Of a stretch of 64,000 bases of DNA, positions 52,901 to 64,000 are shown piece by piece. The position numbers were made by a program, and so were the translations under genes. Each line of letters begins with the position of its first letter. The first letter of the stretch is position 1. The stretch lies in NCBI GenBank assembly GCA_964007475.1, contig OZ023273.1, forward strand, positions 112,639,812 to 112,703,811. The letters run 5' to 3'. The notes beneath the pieces were generated by a model. The model was not told where the DNA came from. It was given only the letters and a program-made list of their open reading frames with translations, and ran no database searches. The stretch is from Hybos culiciformis (Eukaryota; Arthropoda; Insecta; Diptera; Hybotidae).

Positions 52901-55900
52901 TTCTGGAAACTCAACACTAGTTTTCGAAGGAACCTTATTGACTTTAGATCCCACTTGTGCAGTATTTATTACCATGAACCCTGGATATGCAGGACGCTCT
53001 GAACTTCCAGATAATTTGAAGGTACTTTATTAAGTCATTTTTAAACATTAATACTTTTATAGTTCTTTTCTTACAGGCATTATTCCGTTCTGTAGCAATG
53101 ATGGTACCTGATTATGCTTTAATTGCTGAAATCGAATTATATTCATTTGGATTCCTGTAAGTCAATCAATTATAATAATAATTTAGCAGGTTATGCCCGC
53201 CGAATTTACTCTATAAATTACAATTTGTTATTCGGAGTTTTCAAAATCGTAATCTTAAGAGCCCGTTCCCAAACTGATACTATTTTAATCGAAAATTTCT
53301 TTTTTTTTCAGAAATTGAGATAGGCTTGGCATTTAATCTGTATCATCTGCAACGTCTGCTTAAATTTTCAATTTTTTGTTTTTTTTAAAAATGAGGTGCA
53401 CTAAAAAGTACACCTATAAACTGAGTTTGTTATGGGAAATTTAAAATTTCCCTTTGCAAATTTTTAAAATATAAAATACATTTCGGAACGATTTTTACGT
53501 CAAAAAATCTTAGAGTCTGTTCACTTATTAAACGATTGAAAAAAAAGAAATCTCCCTTTTCTGTAAAACAAATGTCACAATTTGTAAATTGAGGACGAAA
53601 TTTTCTGCATTCTGTATAATCTGCTAAAATCAACTACTTATAAAATAATATTTGGCTGACTGAAATCAAAAACTTATAATAATACGTGACCGACCGAATT
53701 TTCTTACCCATTTTTGCCGCTTTTTTCTTTTCTATACAATTTTAGTTTTTGAATTCACTTAAAAGTAGACCTACAAATTTAGTTTGTTATGGGAAATTTA
53801 AATTTCCCAAACTGAGACTATTTTAGAAACTGAAAAATTATTTTAATTTCTAGAATTTCTAGTTTTGGAACGACACGATTTTACAGCTGTTATTTTACAA
53901 TTATTTTACAAATTAAGATTTTTTGACGTAAAAATGGTTCCGAAATGATATTTTATTTTTTAAAAATCTGCAAAAGGAAATTTTAAATTTCCCATAACAA
54001 TCTCAGTTTATAGGTGTACTTTTAAGTGCACCTCGTTTAAAAAAAAAAACAAAAAATTTGAAAATTTAAGCAGACATTGCAGATGATACAGATTAAATGT
54101 CAAGCTTATTTCAATTTCTGAAAAAAAGGAATTTTCTTTAGCAGAAAAGGAATATTTCACGATTTAAAATAGTCTCAGTTTGGGAACGGGCTCTTATTAT
54201 GATATAAACTTCAGAAAATATTGATAGAAATTGCTGTAATAAAGCTTTGCTTATTTATTTACTACGGCTTTTCAAAGTGCAATTAAGAAAAAATATTTTA
54301 TTTTTCATTTTCTTTTTTAATACTATCTAATAAAAAAAATAATAGGAAAGCAAAACCTTTGTCCATCAAAATTGTGGCAACTTATAGATTATGTTCTGAA
54401 CAATTAAGTACTCAAAGTCATTATGATTACGGCATGAGAGCTGTTAAGTCTGTTTTGAAAGCATGTGGAGCTCTGAAATTGCGATATCGTGATGAACTTG
54501 AAGACATTCTAGTTCTCCGTTCAATTAAAGACGTTAATTTACCAAAATTTTTAATCCAAGACGTACCTCTATTCAATGGTATTACGTCAGATTTATTCCC
54601 TGGAGTTATTTTACCTGAATCGGATTATGTTCTGTTTAATGAATGTGTAGAATTAGCTTGCGAAAAAAATAACAAACAATGCACAGAAGCCTTTTTGATA
54701 AAAGTTCAACAACTATATGAAATGATTGTAGTGCGACACGGTCTTATGCTTGTCGGTCTTCCATTTGGAGGCAAAACAACATGTTATCGAATATTAGCAG
54801 AAGCTCTTGCTTATATAGAAGAAAAAGGTGGTAATGAAAATAGGGCAATCTATACAATAATTAATCCAAAAGCGATAACAATTGGACAGTTGTACGGACA
54901 ATTTGATGACGTTTCGCACGAATGGAGTGATGGTATTTTGGCTGTAAGCTATCGTGAGTTTGCAATGTCAACAACATTGGATCGTAAATGGTTAATATTT
55001 GACGGTCCAGTTGATGCTATTTGGATTGAAAATATGAATACTGTATTGGATGATAACAAAAAACTGTGTTTGATGTCGGGCGAGATTATTCAATTAGCAC
55101 CAACAACGAATTTGATTTTCGAACCTATGGACTTAGAGGTTGCATCCCCTGCAACAGTTTCCCGTTGTGGAATGATATATATGGAGCCTGCATTACTTGG
55201 GTACGAGCCTCTTGTAGAATCATGGAAAAACACTTTGCCAGATGCTTTTCAAGTTGTAAACAAAAAGCTTATATCAAGCTTAATTCAAAGATTTTGTCCG
55301 TTGCTTTTATGGTATGTGAGGAAAGGGGGTGCTTTCGAAATAGCAGCAACTTCAGATACGAACTTAATTAGGTCTTTAATGAATTTATTTGATTCCTACA
55401 TCGAAGATTTCAAGGATGAAAAGTATGTTCAATCGATATCGGAATTAGACGTTCGTGCCCAGATAGAGGGAGTCTTCTTTTTTTCCTGCATTTGGTCACT
55501 TGGGGGCGCTTTGGACAGCAATAGTCGACAAAAATTTTCAATCTTATTCCGTGGATTAATGGAGAAAATTTTTCCAAACGACCTATATGAACAATTCAAA
55601 ATTCCATCGGAGATCACTGTTGATAATTTAACCAAACATTTTATATTTCCAATTCCCAAACCTGGTACGGTTTTCGATTATCGCTATACAAAGGAAGGCA
55701 AAGGCAAATGGAAACTCTGGTCAGATGAAATAGTTTTAGCTCCACCCATACCTCGTGATATGCCGGTAAATCAAATCATTATAACAACATATGAAACAAT
55801 TCGTATTGTTGCCATTATGGAGTTGTTGGTTAGAAGTGGTAAGCAATTACTTCTAGTTGGTCCTACTGGAACAGGTAAAAGTTGTTACGCTTTGGATTAC

Positions 55901-58900
55901 CTCTTGAAAAAGGTAGATTCTGAAGTTATCAAACCGTTATTCTTGACTTTCTCCGCTCAGACATCAGCAAATCAGACTCAAGATATAATTATGTCTAAAT
56001 TGGATAAGAGAAGGAAAGGAGTTTATGGGCCTCCATTGAAAAAAAAATGTGTGATATTTGTTGATGATGTTTCAATGCCTTTAAAAGAAACTTATGGAGC
56101 TCAACCGCCTATTGAATTATTAAGAATGTTCTTGGATCATCGAATGTGGTATGACAGGAAAAATGTTGTGCCGGTGAAGTTAATTGATATGCAATTGATG
56201 TGTGCAATGGGACCACCATCATCTGGTAATACCGTAACTCCACGATTCCAGAACCATTTCAATGTACTTTCTATTGATGAATTCAACGATGATATTATGA
56301 GGACGATCTTCAGCAAAATTGTTTTGTGGCACGTGGATACAAGGTGAGTTATTAAATAAAATGTAGAGACTTTTCATAACTTGGTAAAAATTAATTTTAG
56401 AGGATTTTCTAAAGAGTTTGATCCTTGCATAGATGAAGTTGTTAATTCAACTTTGTCAATTTATAAGAAGGCTAAGAAAAGTTTGTTGCCTACGCCAGCA
56501 AAATCTCATTATTTATTTAATTTGAGAGATTTCTCTCGAGTTATTCAAGGTGTATTGCTGTCCGTGCCAGAGGCTACTGAGGATTTGAATTCAATGCGAC
56601 GTTTATGGGCACATGAAATTTTAAGAGTTTACGGAGATCGTTTAGTTGACGATATTGATCGCCGTTGGCTCTTTGAAGCAATTATTGAGGAGACGAAAAC
56701 GAAATTAAATTCCGATCCAAACGTTCTTTTTGAAAGGTTTATTGAAGATGGTCAACCGTTGAATGAAAATAATTTGAGGCAATTAATTTATTGTGATTTT
56801 ACAAATCCTAAAGCTGACACGCGGAATTATGTTGAAGTTCAAGATATAGATGAACTCAAAAATGTCGTCGAAGCTTATCTGGTTGAATTTAACAATATGA
56901 CAAAAAAGCCAATGACTTTAGTTTTATTTAGATTTGCAATTGAGCATTTATCAAGAGTTTGTCGAGTAATAAAGCAACCAAGAAGTCATTGTTTTTTAAT
57001 TGGAGTTGGAGGCTCAGGACGACAAAGTTTAACCCGTTTGTCGGCCCATATTTGCGATTATGAACTTTTTCAGGTAGAAATTCCGCGCCAGTATGGTGTG
57101 TACGAGTGGCATGAGGATATTAAAACTATTTTAAGGAAAATTAGTTCTGGGGATTTGCATGGGGTATTTTTATTCACTGACGTACAGGCGAGTACTTTTT
57201 TTCTGTTTCCTATTAAAAAAAAATATTTAATTGCTAACGATTATTTTTATTGTAGATTAAAGAAGAATCCTTTCTTGAGGATATAAGTAATTTATTAAAT
57301 TCGGGTGAGGTTCCAAATTTATTTACAAATGAGGAAAAAGGTGAAATAATTGAAAAAATGAGGCAAATCGACAGGCAACGGGAGAAAGCTTCCCAGACTG
57401 ACGGAAGTGCAGTTGCACTCTTTAATCTTTATGTTCAGGTGAGGCCAGATCTAATTCTAGAAAATAAGTATGTTAAAAAATTAGGGTTAGTTAGAACTAG
57501 TTATCTAATAGAAGTATATCCTAGAATCCTAATTTTTAACCTTCTGAGATATTTCAATTTGAGAATTTTTTTTTTAATCAGTTGAAGAAAAGGATATGGT
57601 AGAAATACGAAATAAATTTAATTTATCTCTGCATATTCCTGCTTACCGCAACGACAGAGTTATTAGAAATTTTAAACCGTTTATTTATCATTTTTAAATT
57701 TAATATTTTTTAAACTAATTTTTTTAAAAGACTTGTAGAGATCAATTACATATAGTCTTGGCTATGTCACCAATAGGAGATGCAATCAGAGTTCGGATTC
57801 GTAAGTTCCCTTCAATTGTCAACTGTTGCACAATTGATTGGTTTCAGCCATGGCCCGAAGATGCTTTGTTAGCAGTTTCAACAAAATTTTTAGCGGCAGT
57901 TGATTTATCCAAGAAGGAAAGAAAAGCAGCAATTGATATGTGTATGGATTTCCATACATCAACTCAAACATTATCAGAAGAGTTCTATCTCTGTTTAAAA
58001 CGTTATAATTATGTAAGATATAGAGCAAATGTATTCAAACATCTATGAAAAGTTTTTAAAAATTTATTGTTATTACAGGTAACACCAACGTCCTTTTTAG
58101 AGTTGATTCAAACTTTTAAAAGTCTTTTGGGTCAAAAAAGAAAGTGCGTAACAAATTTATATTTTTTGGCGGTAAACAAATATATAATATATATTATATC
58201 TTTCAGGTCAATATTGCAAAGCAGAGATAGATATTTAACTGGAATATCCCAACTCTTAGTTGCCGCACAACAAGTTGCGGTCATGCAAGACCAACTTTCA
58301 GCCTTAGAGCCGAAACTTAAAATAGCTGCCGAAGTCGTATGTATTTAAAATTTGACCTACAATTTCTCACAGCAGGGTGATCTGTTTTGCAAGTATGTTG
58401 TAAATTAGTACAAACTTTTGTTTTTTTTTTATCCAGGTCGCCGAGCAGGTAAGTAAAGTTCAGGCTGATAGTGAAGTTGCAGCTGCTCAGCGTGAAATTG
58501 TTAAAGTGGATGAGGCCACAGCTACAGAACAAGCTGCTATTGCTTCAGCTATCAAAGAGGAATGTGATGAAAAATTAGCTGAAGCACTTCCGATATTAAA
58601 TGTAGCTCTGGCTGCTCTGAATACATTGACTCAAGCTGATATTTCGGTTGTAAAAACTATGAAATCTCCGCCACAAGGTGTTCGAATTGTTTTGGAAGCA
58701 GTTTGTATTTTAAAAGAGATTAAACCTGATCGGGTGCCAGCTCCATCAGGAATGGGCTTAATTGATGATTATTGGGGCCCATCCAAACGAGTTCTGGGTG
58801 ATATTAGATTTTTAGACAGTTTGCTTAACTTTGATAAAGATAATATTCCACCAAAAGTTATACAAAAATTAAATGAACGTATTTTAAATAATGAGAGCTT

Positions 58901-61900
58901 TGATCCGGATAAAATAAAATTAGCTTCAACAGCTTGCGAAGGATTGAGTAGATGGATTTTAGCGATGGTTAAATATGACGTTGTGGCTAAAGTAGTGGCT
59001 CCTAAAAAATTAGCTTTGAAAGCAGCGGAAGAACAATATAATGTAACGAATATAAAAATAACTTCATTATATTTTTACCTGTTACTTAAATTTTATTTTA
59101 GTCAGCCAAAAAACTATTACAAGAAAAACTAGATCAATTAGCGCGTGTTGAAGCTAATCTAGCGGAAATTCAAAAAATTCTTGAAGAACAACAAAAACAA
59201 TATCAGTAAGCAGAAATTAAAGTTTATTTAGTCCAACCAGTTGAATACCGGCCTTAACTTAAAAATTTTATACTATGATCAATACCAACATAAATTAAAA
59301 GCCCCCTATTAAAAAAAAAACAATACATTGACAGCATCTCGTAGGCATAAAAATCATAGCAAATGTATGAAACCCTATGAGATTTTCTATACAAAACCTA
59401 AAGATTAATCAGTAAAATGGGATTAAAAACAAAAAAAATATATTTTAATTATTGAATGCAATTAATTATATTATTAATATTAATTTTTAAGAAAAAAAAT
59501 CGTATATGTTTAAATGAAAATTTCCATAAATCGAGAAAATTTAATCCATAATTTTTTTTTTGCGGGTAAAGTAAGTAAAACTTTTTTTTTGTCATAATTT
59601 CTAGGATCTACGCCTAGGTACCTATTATACCTAGTTTAATTTTAATTTTAAATGAATTTTAAAAAAGTTCAAATTAATTTAATTACAATTTGTATAAACT
59701 AAAAACGTATCTCGTGCCCAGCTCTTATTAGATGTTTTGGATAAAGTTCAGTTAACGTATGTGGAATCCCGATTTTTCTATAACTTGTTGGGGGAGTAAA
59801 GGCAGTAACCAAACCCTCAAATCCAAGACATTTTTCACCGAGAAGCTCCCATTTCAGAGATATTACCACGATCTGATCCTCCAAAGTTTTTATATATCAG
59901 GTAGGTACACGTATATACATACCAGATCAGGTACATTAAAAATATCTAATAACGACATGCGAATCGCGAAACATAAAATTCTTAAGGGGGTTGGAAGAGG
60001 CGGCTGCCGTCTTCCATTTAGAATGACAACTTTTCTGGAGGTTGGTCAGTGGGATTTGCGGCTCACTTTTTTATTAAAATCGTTTTTTCAATTTATGATT
60101 ATGAATATTATTTTTAAATTTTCAGAAATCTTCAGGCCGAACATGAATGGTGTACGAAAAAATTACAAAGAGCTCAAGAGCTTATTTCTGGATTGGGTGG
60201 AGAAAAAACTAGATGGTCAGCAACAGCTAAATTACTAGATAAAATGTATAACAATTTAACAGGAGACATTTTGATTTCTTCTGGGGTCGTTGCTTACCTG
60301 GGACCGTTCACAATTGATTTCCGTGCGAAACAAATTAAACGATGGGTAGAAAAATGTAAATTACTTAATATAGTTTGCAGTGAATCATTTCAGTTGAATG
60401 AAATTCTCGGAGAACCTGTTGAAATACGTGCTTGGACAATTGCTGGTCTACCAAGTGATGCATTTTCAGTTGAAAGTGCTATTATTATAAAGTAAGTCTT
60501 CGTCTTCTCTAAAATAATCAGTTGGTTTTAATAATTAATATACGAAGCTTTCATTTCTTGTTAATATAGAAATTCAAGACGTTGGCCATTAGCCATAGAT
60601 CCTCAAGGCCAAGCAAATAAGTGGATAAAAAATATGGAAAAAAATAATAAATTATGTGTTATTCGATTAAATCAGCCTGATTATACAAGGGTTTTAGAAA
60701 ATGCAATACAATTTGGGCTGCCAGTATTGTTGGAAAATATTGGTGAAGAAGTTGATCCAATATTAGGTAACATTAAATTATGATTACAAGTTTTTAAAAC
60801 CAATGTAAAACGATGATGTTCACTCAATCGTTTCTTATTCCAGAATCCATTCTTCTCAAGCAAACTTTTAAGCAAGGTGGAGCATTATGCATCAAACTTG
60901 GAGACTCAATTATTGAATACAATGGGGCTTTCAAGTATTATTTTGTTTTCAACGGAATATTCATTTTCCTTATATTATTATTTTTTTTAAACACATTTAG
61001 ATTTTATATGACTACGAAATATAGAAATCCGCATTATTTACCAGAAATCGCAGTTAAAGTTACTCTTTTAAATTTCATGATAACAGAACAAGGGTTGCAA
61101 GATCAGATTTTGGGAATTACCGTCGCGAAAGAGCGACCAGATTTAGAACAAGAGAAAAATAATTTGATTGTGCAAGGTGCTGAAAATAAGCGTATGTTAA
61201 AATTAACAGAAGACAAAATATTAGAAGTTTTGTCTACTGCCGATAATATTTTGGAAGATGAAACAGCAGTTCAAGTTTTGAGCTCGTCAAAAACTTTGGC
61301 AAATGACATAAATGAGAAGCAAGCAATAACGGAAGCAACAGAAAAACAAATAGATATTGCCAGATTAGCATATACTCCGATTGCAGTTCACTCTACAATT
61401 TTATTTTTCACTATAGGTAAAACACGATTTTTCACGATTTTAAATTGTTTACAACAGCGGTTCCCAAATTTTTTCTCTATTGTACCATCAATATACTTTT
61501 CTTAAATATACGTACCAATGCAAAAGTATCAGAAATTTTTAAAATAATAAACTACATTTTTTTTATTTACATTGAGAAAAAAATGGAGAAAATACAGTTT
61601 GTACATAGTAGTTAATGTGAAGGATGAAGTTGTTTGTTGCCCATTAAATATGTATTATTACGTTCAATTTTAGTTAATTTTAAACGTAATGTTTAAACAT
61701 GTTTTGAATTTATTTTTAATACTCAACATTGCCGAAAATCAGACTTCACATAAATATGATAAAACAAATGGCATCAAAAATTTCAAAGTTTTAACAGAAA
61801 TTGCTTCATATTAAGACCGTCGTTGGAACCAAAAATATCTTAAATTTTTATGTTTAAATTCAAGTTTTAAATCACCATTACAAGAAATTTCTGATAACTA

Positions 61901-62139
61901 ATCTCTTTCTACCTCTGAAAACGCATCTAAATTTTTATCAGAAAGAAATATAAAAATGGGAATTTTTAGAAAGTTTAATTTAAAAAATTCATTAATTTTT
62001 AATATACGAAACAATAAATAAATAAAATCAATTTATTTGTAATAGAAGAAAATATTGTACCATTGGACTAAGCGTAATGTACCACTAGTGGTGCGCGTAC
62101 CACACTTTGGGAAACGTTGGTTTACAACATTAGACAAAT

Positions 62140-62205
<66 letters not shown>

Positions 62206-64000
62206 AAATTTCAAATAAAATAATATAATAACGTAACGTATGTAAGTAGTTGTTCGATAGAACTGAACGTCGAAACATAGTGTGGTTTGAAAAAATTATG
62301 AAGAGTTCCTCATTTGAGTTGTGACATGCTTACCTGATTTTCTATCCAGAAGTTTTAAAATTGTGTTGCATAATTGAAATTTTGATTTAATATCACAAAA
62401 AAAACGACATGAAATGATAAGTATAATTATTGCGGTGGAGTACAAATTACGAATTATTGAATCAAGTTTTATCATATTTCCAATACTGATTTGTGTCAAA
62501 ATTAAAGCTAATTGTTATTACAAGACTCGTGTTTTCAAATAAGTTCTCAAGGACTACCATTTTTCAATTTATAACACTTTTTTCTTTAATTTTTTAAGCT
62601 GTCTTGGCAAATATCGATCCAATGTATCAGTATAGTTTAGGGTGGTTTGTTTCTCTTTACGTAAGTTCGATTGATAATACTGAGAAAATTGATGATGTAA
62701 CTGCAAGATTGAAAGATTTGACGCTTCATTTTACTTACAGTTTGTATGTTAACATTTGTAGGAGTTTATTCGAACAGGTTTGTTGTATATATAGATTTTG
62801 TTTTCTTCGATTATCTGTAAGTTTTTATATTTTTTCAGGATAAATTATTATTTTCATTAATCCTTAACGTTAATTTGCTACTACACGATAACAAAATAGA
62901 TGTTGCAGAATGGATGTTTATGCTGACTGGAGGAGTTGGACTAGATAATCCATTACAAAATCCAGCTAAATGGTTGCCGAACAAAAACTGGGATGAAATG
63001 TGCAGATTATCAGAGTTACCTGTCTTCAAAGACTTAGCACAACACTTCACTTCAGAAACCATTCAATGGAAGACTTTTTATGATTCAGAAAGACCGCAAT
63101 CTACTAAAATGCCTAGTCCATGGGAGGATGATTTGTCTCAAATGCAAAAACTTTTAATCCTCAGAGTACTCAGACCGGATAAGTTAGTACCTGCGGTTCA
63201 GAATTTTGTTATGGGTAAATATACTTATTTAAAATTTTCTTGTGTGAAAATAAAATGTGATGTTTACAGATGATATGGGTAAACAATACATTGAACCACC
63301 TGCTTTTGATTTGCCTGCCTCTTTTAGTGATTCACATTCCTGCATTCCTTTAATATTTATTTTAACACCAGGAAGTGACCCAACTGCGACTTTACTTAAA
63401 TTTGCTGATGACCAAGGTTACGGCGCGAATAAATTATTTTCGTTATCTCTGGGTCAAGGTCAAGGTCCGATTGCAATTAAAATGATTGAAGACGGCACAA
63501 GACTGGGCAACTGGGTTGTCTTACAAAACTGCCATCTGGCTAAAAGCTTTATGCCATCATTAGAAAAAATTTGTGAAGGTTTGGCGCCAGATTCTACTCA
63601 TAATGATTTTCGTTTATGGCTAACATCGTATCCGGTTGATCATTTTCCAGTTGTGGTTCTTCAAAATGGTATAAAAATGACAAATGAACCGCCAAAAGGC
63701 TTACGATCAAATATTGTACGTTCATATTTGAGTGATCCAATTAATGATTCTGATTGGTTCGAGTCTTGCAAACAAAGCCAAATATTTAAACGTTTACTCT
63801 ATGGTCTTTGCTTTTTCCATGCAGTTATTCAAGAACGACGTTATTTTGGTCCAATTGGTTGGAACATTCCGTACGAATTCAATGAAACTGACTTAAGAAT
63901 CAGTTTAACACAGTTGAAAATGTTTTTAGACCAATATGCAGAGGTAAATTTTGAAGCTTTACGGTATTTAACAGGAGAGTGTAACTATGGTGGACGTGTA
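37979..64000 (+). CDS. DNAH7: Axonemal inner-arm dynein heavy chain, DNAH7/3/12 type, copy B (partial at window end)
   Basis: Tandem paralogue of copy A, same strand. Exons: 37979-38228, 38286-38493, 38590-38802, 39404-39566, 39632-39859, 40147-40848, 41068-41652, 41729-42141, 42207-42360, 42440-42571, 42635-43111, 43168-43326, 52351-52681, 52762-52811, 52875-53021, 53077-53156, 54346-56343, 56401-57187, 57256-57438, 57731-58012, 58079-58143, 58207-58336, 58437-59042, 59102-59205, 60126-60491, 60570-60766, 60844-60934, 61001-61416, 62599-62777, 62839-63214, 63270-beyond 64000. About 3,601 residues are present. Exons 2-30 equal copy A in length except exons 5 and 6 (each 3 nt shorter); exon 1 is 9 nt shorter. 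All four P-loops are intact: [33 protein letters not shown]. No frameshift or stop, so it looks functional. Intron 18 begins GC (CAG-GCGAGT). Intron 12 is 9 kb and transposon-filled. It should end a few hundred codons past the window. Confidence 0.95.
43513..43610 (+). repeat. TTAGG-headed dispersed repeat, interrupted by the DNA transposon
   Basis: Begins with degenerate TTAGG units, then GGCGGGCACTTAGG and a GAAGGGACTTATTTTCC-like part that matches, loosely, the order of the repeat at 47098-47214. It stops exactly at the left end of the 43611 transposon and appears to resume after 46720. Confidence 0.5.
43611..46720 (-). mobile_element. DNA transposon with 20-bp perfect inverted termini
   Basis: The 20-bp ends TATATGGGCAAAAATCTCGT (43611-43630) and its exact reverse complement (46701-46720) bound 3.1 kb. 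The outermost TATA is self-complementary, so the duplication could be TATA, TA or none. Subterminal copies of GTTGGACATGTTACA, all in one orientation, occur at 43629, 43987, 46175 and 46341, with a diverged one at 44007. The minus strand carries one transposase-like gene. It lies in intron 12 of dynein copy B. Confidence 0.85.
44257..46532 (-). CDS. Transposase-like protein of the 43.6 kb transposon
   Basis: Three exons, 46532-46503, 46120-45472 and 45416-44257, join in frame to 612 residues. The first intron has a GTAAGT donor. The N-terminal part is basic and coiled ([16 protein letters not shown], then Lys/Arg-rich) and includes [17 protein letters not shown] Cys/His segment follows ([12 protein letters not shown], then a CxxCxxxC-like KCDICCG). 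Next come blocks resembling an RNase H-fold DDE core: [10 protein letters not shown], then [28 protein letters not shown] and [11 protein letters not shown] recall this family only as unnamed proteins in Hydra, corals, molluscs and insects. The first two acidic residues are clear; the third is not, and the stretch after HGKG looks shortened. The frame is unbroken, suggesting recent activity. It is antisense to the dynein gene. Confidence 0.8.
46721..47097. other. Repeat-derived filler in dynein B intron 12
   Basis: The first part probably continues the TTAGG-headed element split by the transposon. The rest has no open frame or recognisable element. Confidence 0.35.
47098..47214 (+). repeat. 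TTAGG-headed dispersed repeat
   Basis: TTAGG units (TAGGTTAGGTTAGG) are followed by GTGGGTTGGAAATTCC, CTCGCACTTAGGCCTGTTGG and a CCGATGGGCCTTTTATTTCC part. It is the fullest of the three copies in the window. Class is unknown; a SINE or non-autonomous element is possible. Confidence 0.55.
47215..47480. mobile_element. Relic of the Mutator-like MITE family
   Basis: Its right half matches the right arm of the 15646 element: CCATTCAAAAATGTATGAAA, CCCCAAGAACTGATTTCAG, CCGCCTCTACC and AAGTTTCAGCCCATTCTGAG. The left half is diverged and no clean ends or duplication remain. Confidence 0.65.
47481..48084. repeat. AT-rich stretch with repeated TTCGAA/GAATTC motifs
   Basis: Several ATTCGAAT or GAATTCGAA words (near 47746, 47870, 47945 and 48058) and two CATAATGCCG words suggest a decayed repeat. 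No gene is seen. Confidence 0.35.
48514..49146 (-). pseudogene. LINE ORF2: thumb remnant and RNase H
   Basis: Between 49146 and 48859 the translation, with breaks, gives [20 protein letters not shown] then [20 protein letters not shown], with the usual segment between these two blocks missing. 48858-48514 contains the RNase H start [20 protein letters not shown] followed by [17 protein letters not shown], the expected D and E positions. The frame ends early. Confidence 0.7.
49147..50333 (-). pseudogene. LINE ORF2: truncated endonuclease and reverse transcriptase
   Basis: 50333-50025 encodes the start of the endonuclease ([16 protein letters not shown], then EVALIQESP). Only about 200 bp later, 49822-49394 is already mid reverse transcriptase ([48 protein letters not shown]), so most of the endonuclease and the RT N-terminus are deleted. 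49404-49147 holds the catalytic box as [13 protein letters not shown] in another frame. The first acidic motif reads [10 protein letters not shown] where family members normally have an FLDIEGAFDN-like block. The product is broken. Confidence 0.75.
50330..51190 (-). pseudogene. LINE ORF1 fragment with DUF4780-like region
   Basis: An uninterrupted 286-residue frame. Residues about 60-155 ([18 protein letters not shown], then [10 protein letters not shown] and [20 protein letters not shown]) resemble DUF4780, a domain found in insect retrotransposon proteins. Further minus-strand frames upstream (51260-51508 and 51667-52006, rich in Arg, Lys and Ser) probably are its broken N-terminal part. Its stop overlaps the ORF2 start as ATGA (50333-50330), a common coupling of LINE frames. 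Confidence 0.7.
53258..54194. mobile_element. 937-bp foldback element with TA duplication, dynein B intron 16
   Basis: Inverted ends AGAGCCCGTTCCCAAACTGA (left) and their complement (right) are flanked by TA on both sides (53256-53257 and 54195-54196). Homology of the arms continues inward for about 250 bp: GCAGACGT/ATTGCAGATGATACAG, GGTGCACTT and AAATTTCCCATAACA words are mirrored. A third partial inverted copy lies near 53755-53825. No transposase frame. The TA duplication suggests mobilisation by a Tc1/mariner-type enzyme. Confidence 0.75.
59330..59545. repeat. Dispersed repeat, copy 2 of 2 in the window
   Basis: Matches 10822-11035 block by block: GGCATAAAAATCATAGCAAA, then TCAGTAAAATGGGATTAAAA, then TTAATTTTTAAGAAAAAAAA. 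Sits in intron 24 of dynein copy B. Confidence 0.55.
59745..60062. mobile_element. Relic of the Mutator-like MITE family, dynein B intron 24
   Basis: The left part has AACTTGTTGGGGGAGTAAAG-like sequence as in the 15646 arm. The right part ends with GGTTGGTCAGTGGGATTTGC, the reverse complement of the stretch just inside the left arm of 15646. Strongly diverged. Confidence 0.6.
61455..62119. mobile_element. hAT-type MITE with 8-bp duplication, dynein B intron 28
   Basis: Ends CAGCGGTTCCCAAA and (complement) CAACGTTTCCCAAA, matching at 12 of 14 bases, bound 665 bp. GTTTACAA is present on both sides (61447-61454 and 62120-62127). GTACCA-rich subterminal words are seen at both ends. No transposase frame. 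Confidence 0.8.
62142..62200. repeat. TA dinucleotide microsatellite
   Basis: About 29 uninterrupted AT units, just outside the hAT MITE in dynein B intron 28. Confidence 0.95.

Noticed and set aside
37979..64000. Copy B as a pseudogene because of its large intron and insertions
   Set aside because: All exons join in frame, splice sites are usable and the motor motifs are intact.

Overview
The window is nuclear DNA from an insect. It is strongly AT-rich, its genes are split by GT-AG introns, it carries short TTAGG runs (the usual insect telomere unit), and every recognisable protein has an insect or animal counterpart. I cannot name the order. Coordinates below were read by hand from splice signals and reading frame.

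Layout. (1) 1-1.7 kb: the last intron and last exon of ribosomal protein S11 (+). The intron holds a tandem repeat and two copies of a box C/D snoRNA-like element whose guide matches the conserved 28S rRNA stretch targeted by vertebrate SNORD35, which also lives in an RPS11 intron. (2) 3.0-9.6 kb: a ten-exon gene (+) for an 18-finger C2H2 protein of the crooked legs (crol) family. (3) 9.6-14 kb: AT-rich intergenic DNA with a dense cluster of TGTACA motifs. (4) 14.0-15.2 kb: three-exon mitochondrial elongation factor Ts (-). (5) 17.6-35.9 kb and 38.0 kb to the window end: two complete-looking tandem copies (+) of a DNAH7/3/12-type single-headed axonemal inner-arm dynein heavy chain. Copy A gives 4,035 residues over 35 exons. 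Copy B follows the same exon plan and runs off the window in exon 31. The copies share a first non-coding exon layout and an upstream motif resembling an RFX X-box half site. They also share patches of complete nucleotide identity inside otherwise diverged sequence, which points to gene conversion.

Mobile DNA is concentrated in introns, mostly of copy B. Its intron 12 has grown to about 9 kb (190 bp in copy A) and contains TTAGG-headed repeats, a 3.1 kb DNA transposon with a 612-residue three-exon open frame, a Mutator-like MITE relic and a decayed RNase H-bearing LINE. Other elements are a 127-bp-arm MITE with 8-bp duplications, two hAT-type MITEs with exact 8-bp duplications (one inside a 135-bp tandem array) and a 937-bp foldback element with TA duplication.

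The genes have no shared pathway: S11 and EF-Ts serve cytosolic and mitochondrial translation, crol is a transcription regulator, and the two dyneins are cilia/sperm-tail motors.
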